Shown here piece by piece: positions 14,268 to 21,284 of a stretch of 22,014 bases of DNA. The stretch spans positions 1 to 22,014 of the forward strand of contig JANMOP010000070.1 of NCBI GenBank assembly GCA_031369365.1, written 5' to 3'. Numbering within the stretch: the stretch's first letter is position 1; the number at the start of each line of letters is the position of its first letter. The translations under genes were made by a program, and so were the position numbers. The DNA is from Methylotenera_A sp031369365 (GTDB lineage Bacteria > Pseudomonadota > Gammaproteobacteria > Burkholderiales > Methylophilaceae). The notes beneath the pieces are model-generated. The model did no database searches. It was given only the letters and a program-made list of their open reading frames with translations, and was not told the DNA's origin.

Positions 14268-15904
14268 TAAAAAAGTTCTTGTTGAGATGACTTTGTATGC
14301 GTAAGTGTACTCTTTTTTGGAGATTTTTTACGCACTAATTGTTGCCCGTTTTTATCCCGCTGGCCTCCAAGCAACCCTTTGCGCGATGCATGTTTTTTAA
14401 TCACGGCTTGGGTTTCGTCATACGCACCCTTTGTTTGTCTTGCGCTATAAATTTTGGCTTTAGCTTCACGCATTGCCAGTGCAATATCTACAATGGGCGC
14501 TGGATAATCTTTTTCTAGTAGGCAGCCATATTGTAATTGTAAATTTTTAGGCATTAAATACGGTTCAAAAATCCAAGCATTAGGCACATTTTTAAGTGCG
14601 GGCAGCCAGTGGCGTACAAATGCGCCTGTTGGATCTTGGTCTTGTGCTTGCTTAATGGGGCTATAAATACGCAAGGTATTAATGCCTGTGGTGCCGCTTT
14701 GCATTTGCGTTTGTGGCCAGTGAATACCTGGCTCGTAATCTAAAAATTCACGCGCTAAATGTAGCCCAGAGCCACGCCAATGCAGCCAGTACAAATAACT
14801 GGCTGTACTCATTAACATGGCGCGCATTCTAAAATTAACCCAGCCTGTTTCGCGTAACATGGCCATGCAGGCGTCAACTAACGGCCAGCCTGTTGCACCC
14901 ACAGCCCAAACTTGTAAACGGCGCTGCGATTCAACATCACTTAAAGTTTCATCGCGCATATCATCGTGGGCATGATGCAAATTGGCAAATTCCATTTCTG
15001 GCTCAGATTCTAACTTTTGCATAAAATGGCAATGCCAATGCAGGCGTGATTCAAAACCTATTAAACCTGCATTTAAACTTGCTGGATATTGATGCGGCAC
15101 TTGTGCCGCCCACATGCGGCGCTCGCGGGTGGCTTGCACCACTTCTTTCATTGATATGCAGCCATAGGCCAAATAAGGCGAAAGCCTCGAGCATGCTGTA
15201 ACCGCAGTGAGTGGGCTTGATATGCCGCCACGAAATTTAGCCGCACGACCATCTAAAAAACTGTTAAAAACTTCTAACGCATTATCGCGACCACCGCGCT
15301 GTCGCTTTGGTTTATCTTGTCCGTTTGCAATTGGCTTAAAGCTATCGGCAAAAATAACCTGCCCTGCAAGCCGCATGAATATTGACTGCTGGAGCACCTG
15401 TGATTGAACTGCTGGTGTTTGAACTGCTGGCTGTTGAATAATGGTAGCATTCATGCGTTGCTCCCAATGCTGGTTCCAGCGATTGCGATTTTTTAAACGC
15501 CGCACCACACCATTTTGTGGATATTCATACCAAGTAATATTGTTAGTGTTGCACCAAGCACTGACATTTTTATCTACCGCAAAAGTGGCGTCGTTACCTG
15601 TTTCTTCATGGCTATAAATAGCGGCAATCGGCTGTATTTTTTTAATTGCATTCAGTGCATCTACAATGCCAGTGCCACACTGCAAAAGTTTTAAATTGAT
15701 GCTGTTTAAGTCTTTTTTTAAGCTTTGTAGGCACTCAACAATAAACTGTTGATGCTGCATCACATAATCTTCACCCGCCCAAACGCTGGGTTCCCATGCA
15801 AATAATGCCAGCACTGGGCCCGATTTAGCTGCATTAAATAAGGCAGCATGATCGTGTACGCGTAAATCACGTTTAAACCAAACAATATGAATGGGGTTGC
15901 TCAT
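14267..15904 (-). CDS. Deoxyribodipyrimidine photolyase / cryptochrome family protein
   Basis: The 545-residue protein has the canonical order: alpha/beta domain (about 5-150; IHIVWFKRDLRVHDHAALF), a Gln/Pro/Val-rich linker (about 155-175), then the FAD domain (GGISSPLTAVTACSRLSPYLAYGCIS, VGATGWPLVDACMAMLRETGWVNFRMRAM, DYEPGIHWPQTQMQSGTTG). The position that is usually WQW in classical photolyases reads QMQ (400-402), so the innermost tryptophan of the E. coli electron chain is missing. A basic tail (about 502-545, rich in Lys/Arg) follows. The frame extends to an ATG at 15958; the ATG at 15904 matches the domain start better, but neither has a clear ribosome binding site. A light-dependent DNA repair role is likely, lesion unknown. 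It is coupled to the permuted photolyase-like gene. Confidence 0.9.
   Translation of the reverse strand: MSNPIHIVWFKRDLRVHDHAALFNAAKSGPVLALFAWEPSVWAGEDYVMQHQQFIVECLQSLKKDLNSINLKLLQCGTGIVDALNAIKKIQPIAAIYSHEETGNDATFAVDKNVSAWCNTNNITWYEYPQNGVVRRLKNRNRWNQHWEQRMNATIIQQPAVQTPAVQSQVLQQSIFMRLAGQVIFADSFKPIANGQDKPKRQRGGRDNALEVFNSFLDGRAAKFRGGISSPLTAVTACSRLSPYLAYGCISMKEVVQATRERRMWAAQVPHQYPASLNAGLIGFESRLHWHCHFMQKLESEPEMEFANLHHAHDDMRDETLSDVESQRRLQVWAVGATGWPLVDACMAMLRETGWVNFRMRAMLMSTASYLYWLHWRGSGLHLAREFLDYEPGIHWPQTQMQSGTTGINTLRIYSPIKQAQDQDPTGAFVRHWLPALKNVPNAWIFEPYLMPKNLQLQYGCLLEKDYPAPIVDIALAMREAKAKIYSARQTKGAYDETQAVIKKHASRKGLLGGQRDKNGQQLVRKKSPKKSTLTHTKSSQQELF
15404..15430. repeat. Two copies of a 15-base direct repeat in a linker
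   Basis: TTGAACTGCTGG occurs at 15404-15415 and again at 15419-15430, a 15-base period that keeps frame. It encodes the repeated Pro-Ala-Val-Gln in the linker of the photolyase. Confidence 0.6.
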
Positions 15905-15961
15905 GGCTAATGTGTTTTCAATTTGTACATCTGATTCTAAACCATGTAGGCGGTTCATTCT

Positions 15962-15989
15962 TTGCTTAAATTTACAGCGATGATATGAT
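15962..15989 (+). promoter_or_regulatory. Candidate promoter of the nfeD-slipin operon
   Basis: TTGCTT (15962-15967), a 16-base spacer and TATGAT (15984-15989), 30 bases before the NfeD-like start. It lies in the short divergent region shared with the photolyase gene. Confidence 0.4.
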
Positions 15990-16019
15990 GCAGTGATTAG
16001 TTAAAGTAAGGAACACACA

Positions 16020-16463
16020 ATGATAGATGCAATGTGGATTTGGGGCGCAATAGGCTTAATTTTACTAGCGGTAGAGATGGCCACAGGCACTTTTTACATA
16101 CTCTGGTTTGGCGTTTCGGCCTTAAGTGTCGCAATCGCTATCTGGTTGTTTCCCAGCATTCCGCAAGCCCTGCAATTTGTGATGTTTGCAGCGCTTTCAT
16201 TAAGCTCGCTGGCTATTTGGCGGCTTAATTACAAAAAAACTGATGCACACCACCGTGTTGGCCAAGCGCAAGGTGAAGAAATAGGCCGCACAGGCACAGT
16301 AATAGTGGCTTGCAGCCCAGCGCAAAATGGTAAAATTCAATTCACCCAAGGTTTAATGGGCAGCCGCGAATGGCCAGCGATATCTGACGAAACCATTGAA
16401 GTAGGTAGCGCTGCCGCGGTCATTGCCGTTGAAGGCAATACGCTACGCATCAAAATTATTTGA
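16020..16463 (+). CDS. NfeD-like membrane protein
   Basis: The 147-residue protein has an amino-terminal membrane region with about two to three helices (near residues 5-27, 29-44 and 49-66). A soluble OB-fold-like carboxyl domain follows (about 88-147; GRTGTVIVACSPAQNGKIQF, REWPAISDETIEVGSAAAVIAVEGNTLRI). This is the short NfeD form without the protease domain, which is regularly encoded beside SPFH/slipin genes, as here. It probably acts with the slipin in membrane organisation or quality control. AAGGAA lies eight bases before the ATG. Confidence 0.9.
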   Translation: MIDAMWIWGAIGLILLAVEMATGTFYILWFGVSALSVAIAIWLFPSIPQALQFVMFAALSLSSLAIWRLNYKKTDAHHRVGQAQGEEIGRTGTVIVACSPAQNGKIQFTQGLMGSREWPAISDETIEVGSAAAVIAVEGNTLRIKII

Positions 16464-16500
16464 TTAAAATTTTTTAATCAAATTCAATTAAGGAAAAAGC

Positions 16501-17343
16501 ATGGAAATTTTTAGTTTAGTACTCATATTTTTAGCAATTGTCGCCATCATTAAAGGCGTGCGCATTGTGCCTCAAGGCGAGGAGTGGGTGGTAGAGCGTT
16601 TGGGCAAATTCGCTGGCGTGCTCTCACCAGGTTTGCATGTCATTAACCCCGTTTTTAGCCGCATAAGCTACAAAGTTACCACCAAAGATATTATTTTAGA
16701 AATACCACAGCAAGAAGTGATTACCGCTGATAACGCAGTGATTTTAGCCAATGCCGTTGCGTTTATTAAAGTCTCAAACATTGAGCGCGCGGTGTATGGC
16801 ATTGAAAACTTTCGCGAAGCCATGCGCAACATGGTGCAAACAAATTTGCGTTCTATTATTGGCGGCATGCAATTAAACGAAGCACTCACCTCGCGTGACC
16901 GCATTAAAGCTGAACTTAAAGCCGCCATTGCCGATGAGGCGCTAGATTGGGGTTTGACCGTAAAATCGGTCGAGATTCAAGATATTAAACCATCTAGCAA
17001 TATGCAAGACGCAATGGAGCGCCAAGCCGCCGCCGAGCGCGAACGCGTGGCCGTAGTTACCGAGGCTGAAGGCGCAAAACAATCGCTCATTTTAAACGCA
17101 GAAGCTAGGCTAGAAGCGGCTCGCAAGGATGCTGAAGCGCAAATGATTGCAGCCAAAGCATCTGCCGAATCGATTAAATTTATTACCGAAGCGGTAAAAG
17201 AAAATAACGCCTCAGCCACGTTTTTGCTGGGCGACCGCTACATTACCGCCATGCAAAAATTAGCTGCCTCACCTAATAGCAAAATTGTATTAGTGCCAGG
17301 CGATTTGATTGGTGCAGTTAAAAGTTTGGTGGGCGGAAAATAG
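16501..17343 (+). CDS. Slipin/SPFH-domain membrane protein (QmcA-like)
   Basis: The 280-residue protein has one amino-terminal membrane anchor (about 2-19). An SPFH/band-7 domain follows: VPQGEEWVVERLGKFAGVLSPGLHVINP, LEIPQQEVITADNAVI, and ALDWGLTVKSVEIQDIKP. Then comes an Ala/Glu-rich coiled coil (about 175-240; MERQAAAERERVAVVTEAEGAKQS) and a short closing segment. Such proteins oligomerise at the inner membrane and affect protease and membrane-domain organisation. It follows the NfeD-like gene by 37 bases with AAGGA before the ATG. The pair is a common conserved unit. Confidence 0.93.
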   Translation: MEIFSLVLIFLAIVAIIKGVRIVPQGEEWVVERLGKFAGVLSPGLHVINPVFSRISYKVTTKDIILEIPQQEVITADNAVILANAVAFIKVSNIERAVYGIENFREAMRNMVQTNLRSIIGGMQLNEALTSRDRIKAELKAAIADEALDWGLTVKSVEIQDIKPSSNMQDAMERQAAAERERVAVVTEAEGAKQSLILNAEARLEAARKDAEAQMIAAKASAESIKFITEAVKENNASATFLLGDRYITAMQKLAASPNSKIVLVPGDLIGAVKSLVGGK

Positions 17344-17350
17344 CAAAGCC

Positions 17351-17427
17351 TGTAGGAGGGGCGTCTCGCCACGATTTGCATACTAAAAACATCGCTAAAA
17401 AAATCGGGGCGAGTCGCCCCTCCTACA
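17351..17427. repeat. Pair of inverted REP-like elements
   Basis: Two 25-base elements, 17351-17375 and 17403-17427, are inverted copies differing at 2 of 25 positions, separated by 27 bases. Each begins (outer edge) with TGTAGGAGGGGCG, carrying the GTAG head typical of REP sequences. The right copy contains its own hairpin, GGGGCG-AGT-CGCCCC. The unit lies between convergent genes (slipin and moeB), a usual REP/BIME location. It could also terminate or stabilise both transcripts. Confidence 0.8.
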
Positions 17428-17432
17428 AAACC

Positions 17433-18176
17433 CTAGCCACATTCGCTACAAGCGTGGTCTTTGCTCAGCTTGATAGTGCGCCACTCCATACTTAGCGCAT
17501 CAAGCAGCAGCAACCTACCTTGCAAACTCTCACCAATATTCATGATTAATTTTAAGGCCTCGGCCGCTTGCGTAGTGCCTATCATGCCCACTAGCGGCGC
17601 AAATACGCCATTGGTAGCGCAGCGCAAATCTGATTCCTCACCATTATCTGGGAACAAGCATTGATAGCACGGGCTATTTTTATGCCTAAAATCGAACACC
17701 GTAATTTGTCCTTCAAAGCCAATCGCCGCGCCACTAACAAGCGGTTTTTTAAGCTGCAAACACACACGGTTTAACGCATAGCGTGTGGCAAAATTATCAC
17801 TGCAATCAATCACTACATCCGCCTGTTCGGCTAAAGCTTTAAACTCCGCTTCAGATGATTTTTGCACAATGGTTTGCACCACAACTTCGGGGTTAATTTC
17901 GTAAATCGTCTGCTGCGCAGAAACTGCCTTATTAATGCCGACCGATTGCGTGGTGTGAATAATCTGCCGTTGCAAATTAGTTAAATCGACAATATCAAAA
18001 TCACAAATCGTGAGTTTACCCACGCCAGAAGCCGCTAGATATAAGGCTGCTGGCGAACCCAAACCACCCGCCCCGACTATTAAAGCATGACTTTGGGTAA
18101 GTTTTTCTTGGCCTTCATAACCAATCTTTGGTAATAAAATGTGGCGGCTATAACGTAGGAGTTGATTGTCGTTCAT
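17433..18176 (-). CDS. moeB: MoeB/ThiF-family adenylyltransferase
   Basis: An E1-like enzyme that adenylates the carboxyl-terminal glycine of a small sulfur-carrier protein (MoaD or ThiS). The 247-residue product has RYSRHILLPKIGYEGQEKL, the nucleotide-binding GAGGLG (35-40), CDFDIVDLTNLQRQII, the region VVIDCSDNFATRYALN, and two zinc-binding CxxC pairs (C170/C173 and C243/C246). A further Cys186 follows the first pair. Its ATG immediately follows the TAA of a pseudopilin gene with no gap, so it is apparently the last gene of the pilus-like operon. MoeB and ThiF cannot be separated by sequence alone; MoeB is favoured because no ThiS gene is adjacent. Confidence 0.88.
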   Translation of the reverse strand: MNDNQLLRYSRHILLPKIGYEGQEKLTQSHALIVGAGGLGSPAALYLAASGVGKLTICDFDIVDLTNLQRQIIHTTQSVGINKAVSAQQTIYEINPEVVVQTIVQKSSEAEFKALAEQADVVIDCSDNFATRYALNRVCLQLKKPLVSGAAIGFEGQITVFDFRHKNSPCYQCLFPDNGEESDLRCATNGVFAPLVGMIGTTQAAEALKLIMNIGESLQGRLLLLDALSMEWRTIKLSKDHACSECG

Positions 18177-18863
18177 TTAGGGCAGCTGGCCAGCCGCAAC
18201 TAGTCGGCCAATTAAAACATTAGTTGAAAGCCAGTCCACAACATCATCAAATTCACCATTAACTGCTGCAGCTTGTGCAAACTCATGATTCACAAAAACA
18301 CCATTAAATGTTGCACCTGCAACCACCATATTTTCAAGCTCATCCGCACCAACAGGCGGCTGAACTGCACCATTTGCACCAGATGAATAAATCACAGCAG
18401 GAACACTATTTGCATCTGAAGCACCACAAGTAAAATCTGTACACACCCGAAGATTGCCCATACTTGCATTCGTGGCCAAAGTAAGTGGTACTGTAAAGGC
18501 ATTATTTACTCGATATTGGTATCGCCTATCCCATGGGTCAGTTGGTTTTGTTCCTAGAGTAACCCAAGGCACATTCCCCCCCGTAGAAGTTAAATTATTA
18601 ACTGGCCCTATACATGGGTCAGCAATCCCGTCACCACCTAACGTATCTGGGCAGGGTAAACTTAAATTTACCGAAACAAACCCCTGCAAAGCTTCTTTTA
18701 TTTCGGACAAATCATTACGAGCTTCATTAATTCTATTCTGCTGTAATTGTGCTGCCAATGGAGTTAAAAAAGCCGCCATAAGCAAACCGACTATCATTAA
18801 CACGATAGCCATTTCTACCAAAGTAAAGCCCTTAAAAACTATATTAATTTTAATATCTTTCAT
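18177..18863 (-). CDS. Prepilin-like protein (pseudopilin)
   Basis: The 228-residue protein carries a classic type IV prepilin leader: a short basic start, cleavage G12/F13, and FTLVEMAIVLMIVGLLM with Glu at position +5 of the mature form. The ectodomain begins with a helix continuation (NEARNDLSEIKEALQGF) and then LPCPDT, Cys pairs, VPWVTLG, and DPWDRRYQYRV, followed by a VIYSSGA segment. Its start overlaps the stop of the larger pseudopilin by four bases (ATGA). The prepilin peptidase and assembly machinery are not in the window. It is a minor or pseudo-pilin of a type II secretion or type IV pilus-like system; substrate unknown. Confidence 0.88.
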   Translation of the reverse strand: MKDIKINIVFKGFTLVEMAIVLMIVGLLMAAFLTPLAAQLQQNRINEARNDLSEIKEALQGFVSVNLSLPCPDTLGGDGIADPCIGPVNNLTSTGGNVPWVTLGTKPTDPWDRRYQYRVNNAFTVPLTLATNASMGNLRVCTDFTCGASDANSVPAVIYSSGANGAVQPPVGADELENMVVAGATFNGVFVNHEFAQAAAVNGEFDDVVDWLSTNVLIGRLVAAGQLP

Positions 18864-20164
18864 GGAAAGCTAATTGCTCTATCATTTACCAGCGCAGTCA
18901 AAGGTAAAGTGCGCACGTAAACATCATCTAAGGGCATTAAGTTTTCACCTTCTAAATAGTTTATCGCTTGCGTTCGATCCGCAGGTGTCACTCGTGTTCG
19001 CCCTGCTAACACAGGTGCAGAAGAAATAAGTACAAGCTGTTTAGCGCCTGGCAATAAGGCATTATTTAATGTTAAAAAACCAACCCCGCCGCAACTCACT
19101 GTACCCGTTACACAAGCTGGTGCTACTGCATAATAAATTTGCTCTCGCCAAGCATTTAACTGAAACCAATTATTACTATTTTCGCCGCGTAAAATTGAAG
19201 TTGCATTCCAATCTGTGCTGGGGTTTGCAGGAATACGGCCTCTAGTTATTGCTGCGTTTTCAGAGCAATTTGGTGCATTTATTATGGCATTCCCTAAGCA
19301 TGTCGCATCCGCAAAACTTGCAGGATATGGATAAGAGAATGCACCTTCGTTACCAAAATAAGCGGTAAGCGCATTTCTCACTTCAGAAAGCGCTCTTTTT
19401 TCCATGACCTCAACTATATCAGCGCGTGTAATCGCTAGCATACGATCATTAACTATTAAATTGCCGAGAGCATCACGTACAGGGCCAGATATAAAGCCGT
19501 TGACAGTACTATCTGCGAAATTTTGATTGTCTTCCCCAATTGCATTATCTAAGTAGTTTACTGCAAGATTTTGGTTTGCACCATTTCGTGTTTGTACAAT
19601 CGTATCTGCTCGCGTAAAAACTGCGGCAGGCGATATTATAACTGCGGCTAAACCTGTTGTTGCGCTGGCATCATTAACAATATTGCCTGCAATATTTCTC
19701 AGCGTAATTGTCGCAGTCGTATCGCTGTTAAGTGGTCGAAAACGCGAATTAATTTTGTATCTACTCGAAACCGCGTACCACAAACGCTCACCATAGCCAT
19801 CTCTTAAGTCAGCTATACCTAAACTTCTCCAGGGCAACCGACCTAAACGACTTGCCTGTCCTGTTGTACCAGCTGCATTTCCACATGAAACTTCGGCAAA
19901 ACCATCATTATTTGTATCGGGGCAAGGTAAATCGCCTGGTCTAGGACAATTGTTACCACAACCTGAGGGCGTAAAATCGCGATTACTAGCAAATGCCAAT
20001 AAAGCCATTTTGGCTTCAGCCAGTGCCTTCTGCGTTTTTTCTGCTCGTTCGTTGTTAATTCCAGTGGAATCTAAAGACCTCAGAAAATAAATCGATGCTA
20101 TTAAAGTAAAAATTAGAAGCAGCATCAAAAGCACCATACCCTTTTGATTACGGGCTACTTGCAT
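18860..20164 (-). CDS. Large GspK/PilX-like pseudopilin with duplicated ectodomain
   Basis: The 434-residue product starts MQVARNQKG/MVLLMLLLIFTLIAS, with a prepilin-like Gly9 before a long hydrophobic helix. Position +5 is Met, not Glu, as in tip-type pseudopilins (GspK, PilX) that lack Glu5. Two related blocks follow: residues about 45-210 (AEAKMALLAFA, LPCPDT, GRLPWRSLG, RLWYAV, AVIISPAAV, NYLDN) and about 257-415 (SEVRNALTAYFG, YPYPAS, GRIPANPS, QIYYAV, LVLISSAPV, NYLEGEN). The block occurs once in the neighbouring pseudopilin. The ATG at 20164 has AGGAA nine bases upstream; the open frame up to 20218 overlaps the previous gene and is rejected. It overlaps the upstream gene by 17 bases. 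Confidence 0.82.
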   Translation of the reverse strand: MQVARNQKGMVLLMLLLIFTLIASIYFLRSLDSTGINNERAEKTQKALAEAKMALLAFASNRDFTPSGCGNNCPRPGDLPCPDTNNDGFAEVSCGNAAGTTGQASRLGRLPWRSLGIADLRDGYGERLWYAVSSRYKINSRFRPLNSDTTATITLRNIAGNIVNDASATTGLAAVIISPAAVFTRADTIVQTRNGANQNLAVNYLDNAIGEDNQNFADSTVNGFISGPVRDALGNLIVNDRMLAITRADIVEVMEKRALSEVRNALTAYFGNEGAFSYPYPASFADATCLGNAIINAPNCSENAAITRGRIPANPSTDWNATSILRGENSNNWFQLNAWREQIYYAVAPACVTGTVSCGGVGFLTLNNALLPGAKQLVLISSAPVLAGRTRVTPADRTQAINYLEGENLMPLDDVYVRTLPLTALVNDRAISFP

Positions 20165-20645
20165 CGCCAATTCTTCCTGAATCACCCTGTGCGCCATGGT
20201 TGCGAGCCTCACGTACACGATTGTTTTCGGGGTCGTAAACTTGGCCTGCTTTTAAATTTAGCCTTCTGCCGTTGGCAGATAGTTTAATAGGCACACGGTT
20301 GCTGTTTTCTGGCAATTTACCCACTTGTACTTCTTTATTACCCGAGTTTTCTTGCAGGGCTTGGTTGTTTACCCAAACCGTACCTTGTTTGCCATCGTTA
20401 CGTTTTACATAGCCCTGCAAATTAACTGCCTCAGGCAGCACTATTGGCGCGGCTTCTGGGGCGTCGATTTGTGCTTCTACAATCGTGGGTGCGATTAATT
20501 TTTTCTTGGTTTGCCTTAGATAATCCAAGTTGCTGCGCTCTGCAGGTGACGTAAACAATCGGCCAATGGGTTCAGCTGCTAATGCCAATTGACCAAAAAC
20601 CAGTTGGCTAAACAATATAAACAATAAAATAAAAAGTTTCATCAT
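20148..20645 (-). CDS. Periplasmic pilus/secretion accessory protein (unassigned)
   Basis: The 165-residue protein has a cleavable signal peptide (residues 1-23, MMKLFILLFILFSQLVFGQLALAAE). The mature part starts PIGRLFTSPAERSNLDYLRQTKK, contains a Pro/Ala/Glu-rich middle and YVKRNDGKQGTVWVNNQAL, and ends in RRLNLKAGQVYDPE plus a hydrophilic tail. A VWVNNQ beta-motif of this type is seen in small periplasmic proteins of type IV pilus or MSHA-like loci, where MshK- or PilP-like partners link the inner-membrane complex to the secretin. The role here is inferred from that position only. Its start overlaps the PilO-like stop (ATGA). Confidence 0.7.
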   Translation of the reverse strand: MMKLFILLFILFSQLVFGQLALAAEPIGRLFTSPAERSNLDYLRQTKKKLIAPTIVEAQIDAPEAAPIVLPEAVNLQGYVKRNDGKQGTVWVNNQALQENSGNKEVQVGKLPENSNRVPIKLSANGRRLNLKAGQVYDPENNRVREARNHGAQGDSGRIGDASSP

Positions 20646-21274
20646 AATGCCCCCGCCGCTGTTGCATTAGAAAGTTGTGGGTCACGCAGCGTCAGCCAAT
20701 CAATTTCGCAGTTAGCTTGCATGTTGGCCGCCACATTTTTTGCATTTACCGCGACGCCTATTGGTCTGCTTATTTCGCAATCGCGCACAATAAACGGCGT
20801 GGTTTGCTGGTGCAGACCGTCTAGCAGCGCCAGTATATCGCCCTCATGCAGCATATCTAATTTTAGGCTCATGACTGAGCGATGCAACACAAAACTACCT
20901 AAGTTGGGCAAATAGCTAGGCTTGTAATTTTCTTGCAGGCCAATACTATAATCAATGCTAAATAGTTTATGTTGCCCATGAATTTGGCGCAAGGTTTCTA
21001 TCCATTCAATGCGTCGCTCTTCGCCTATAAAGCCGCTTGCCAATAATTCGTTATAGGCTGGCAGATATTGAATAATCGTGTCTTTTTCTAAGCCAGAAGA
21101 TTGCAGTTTTTGACGTGCCTGGTTGAGCAGATTTTGCTGTGTTTGCAAGGCTGTATCATTTTTTATGCGATATTGATCTGCAAAGCTGACTAACAGCCCC
21201 ACTAGCACCAGAGCGGCTCCTAGGCCGATTATTGGGTAGCGTAATTTGCGCCAATCTTGCGGGGTTAAGCTCAT
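20642..21274 (-). CDS. PilO/GspM-like inner-membrane assembly protein
   Basis: The 210-residue protein has a cytoplasmic start (SLTPQDWRKLRYP), a single membrane helix (about 14-31), a coiled-coil segment (TALQTQQNLLNQARQKLQSSG) and a ferredoxin-like periplasmic domain (about 95-200). This architecture is that of PilO, MshJ and GspM. It would pair with the PilN/GspL-like protein encoded just upstream (10 bases away) to form the inner-membrane alignment complex. No primary-sequence signature fixes which system it belongs to. Confidence 0.75.
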   Translation of the reverse strand: MSLTPQDWRKLRYPIIGLGAALVLVGLLVSFADQYRIKNDTALQTQQNLLNQARQKLQSSGLEKDTIIQYLPAYNELLASGFIGEERRIEWIETLRQIHGQHKLFSIDYSIGLQENYKPSYLPNLGSFVLHRSVMSLKLDMLHEGDILALLDGLHQQTTPFIVRDCEISRPIGVAVNAKNVAANMQANCEIDWLTLRDPQLSNATAAGAL

Positions 21275-21284
21275 GATTTTAATC

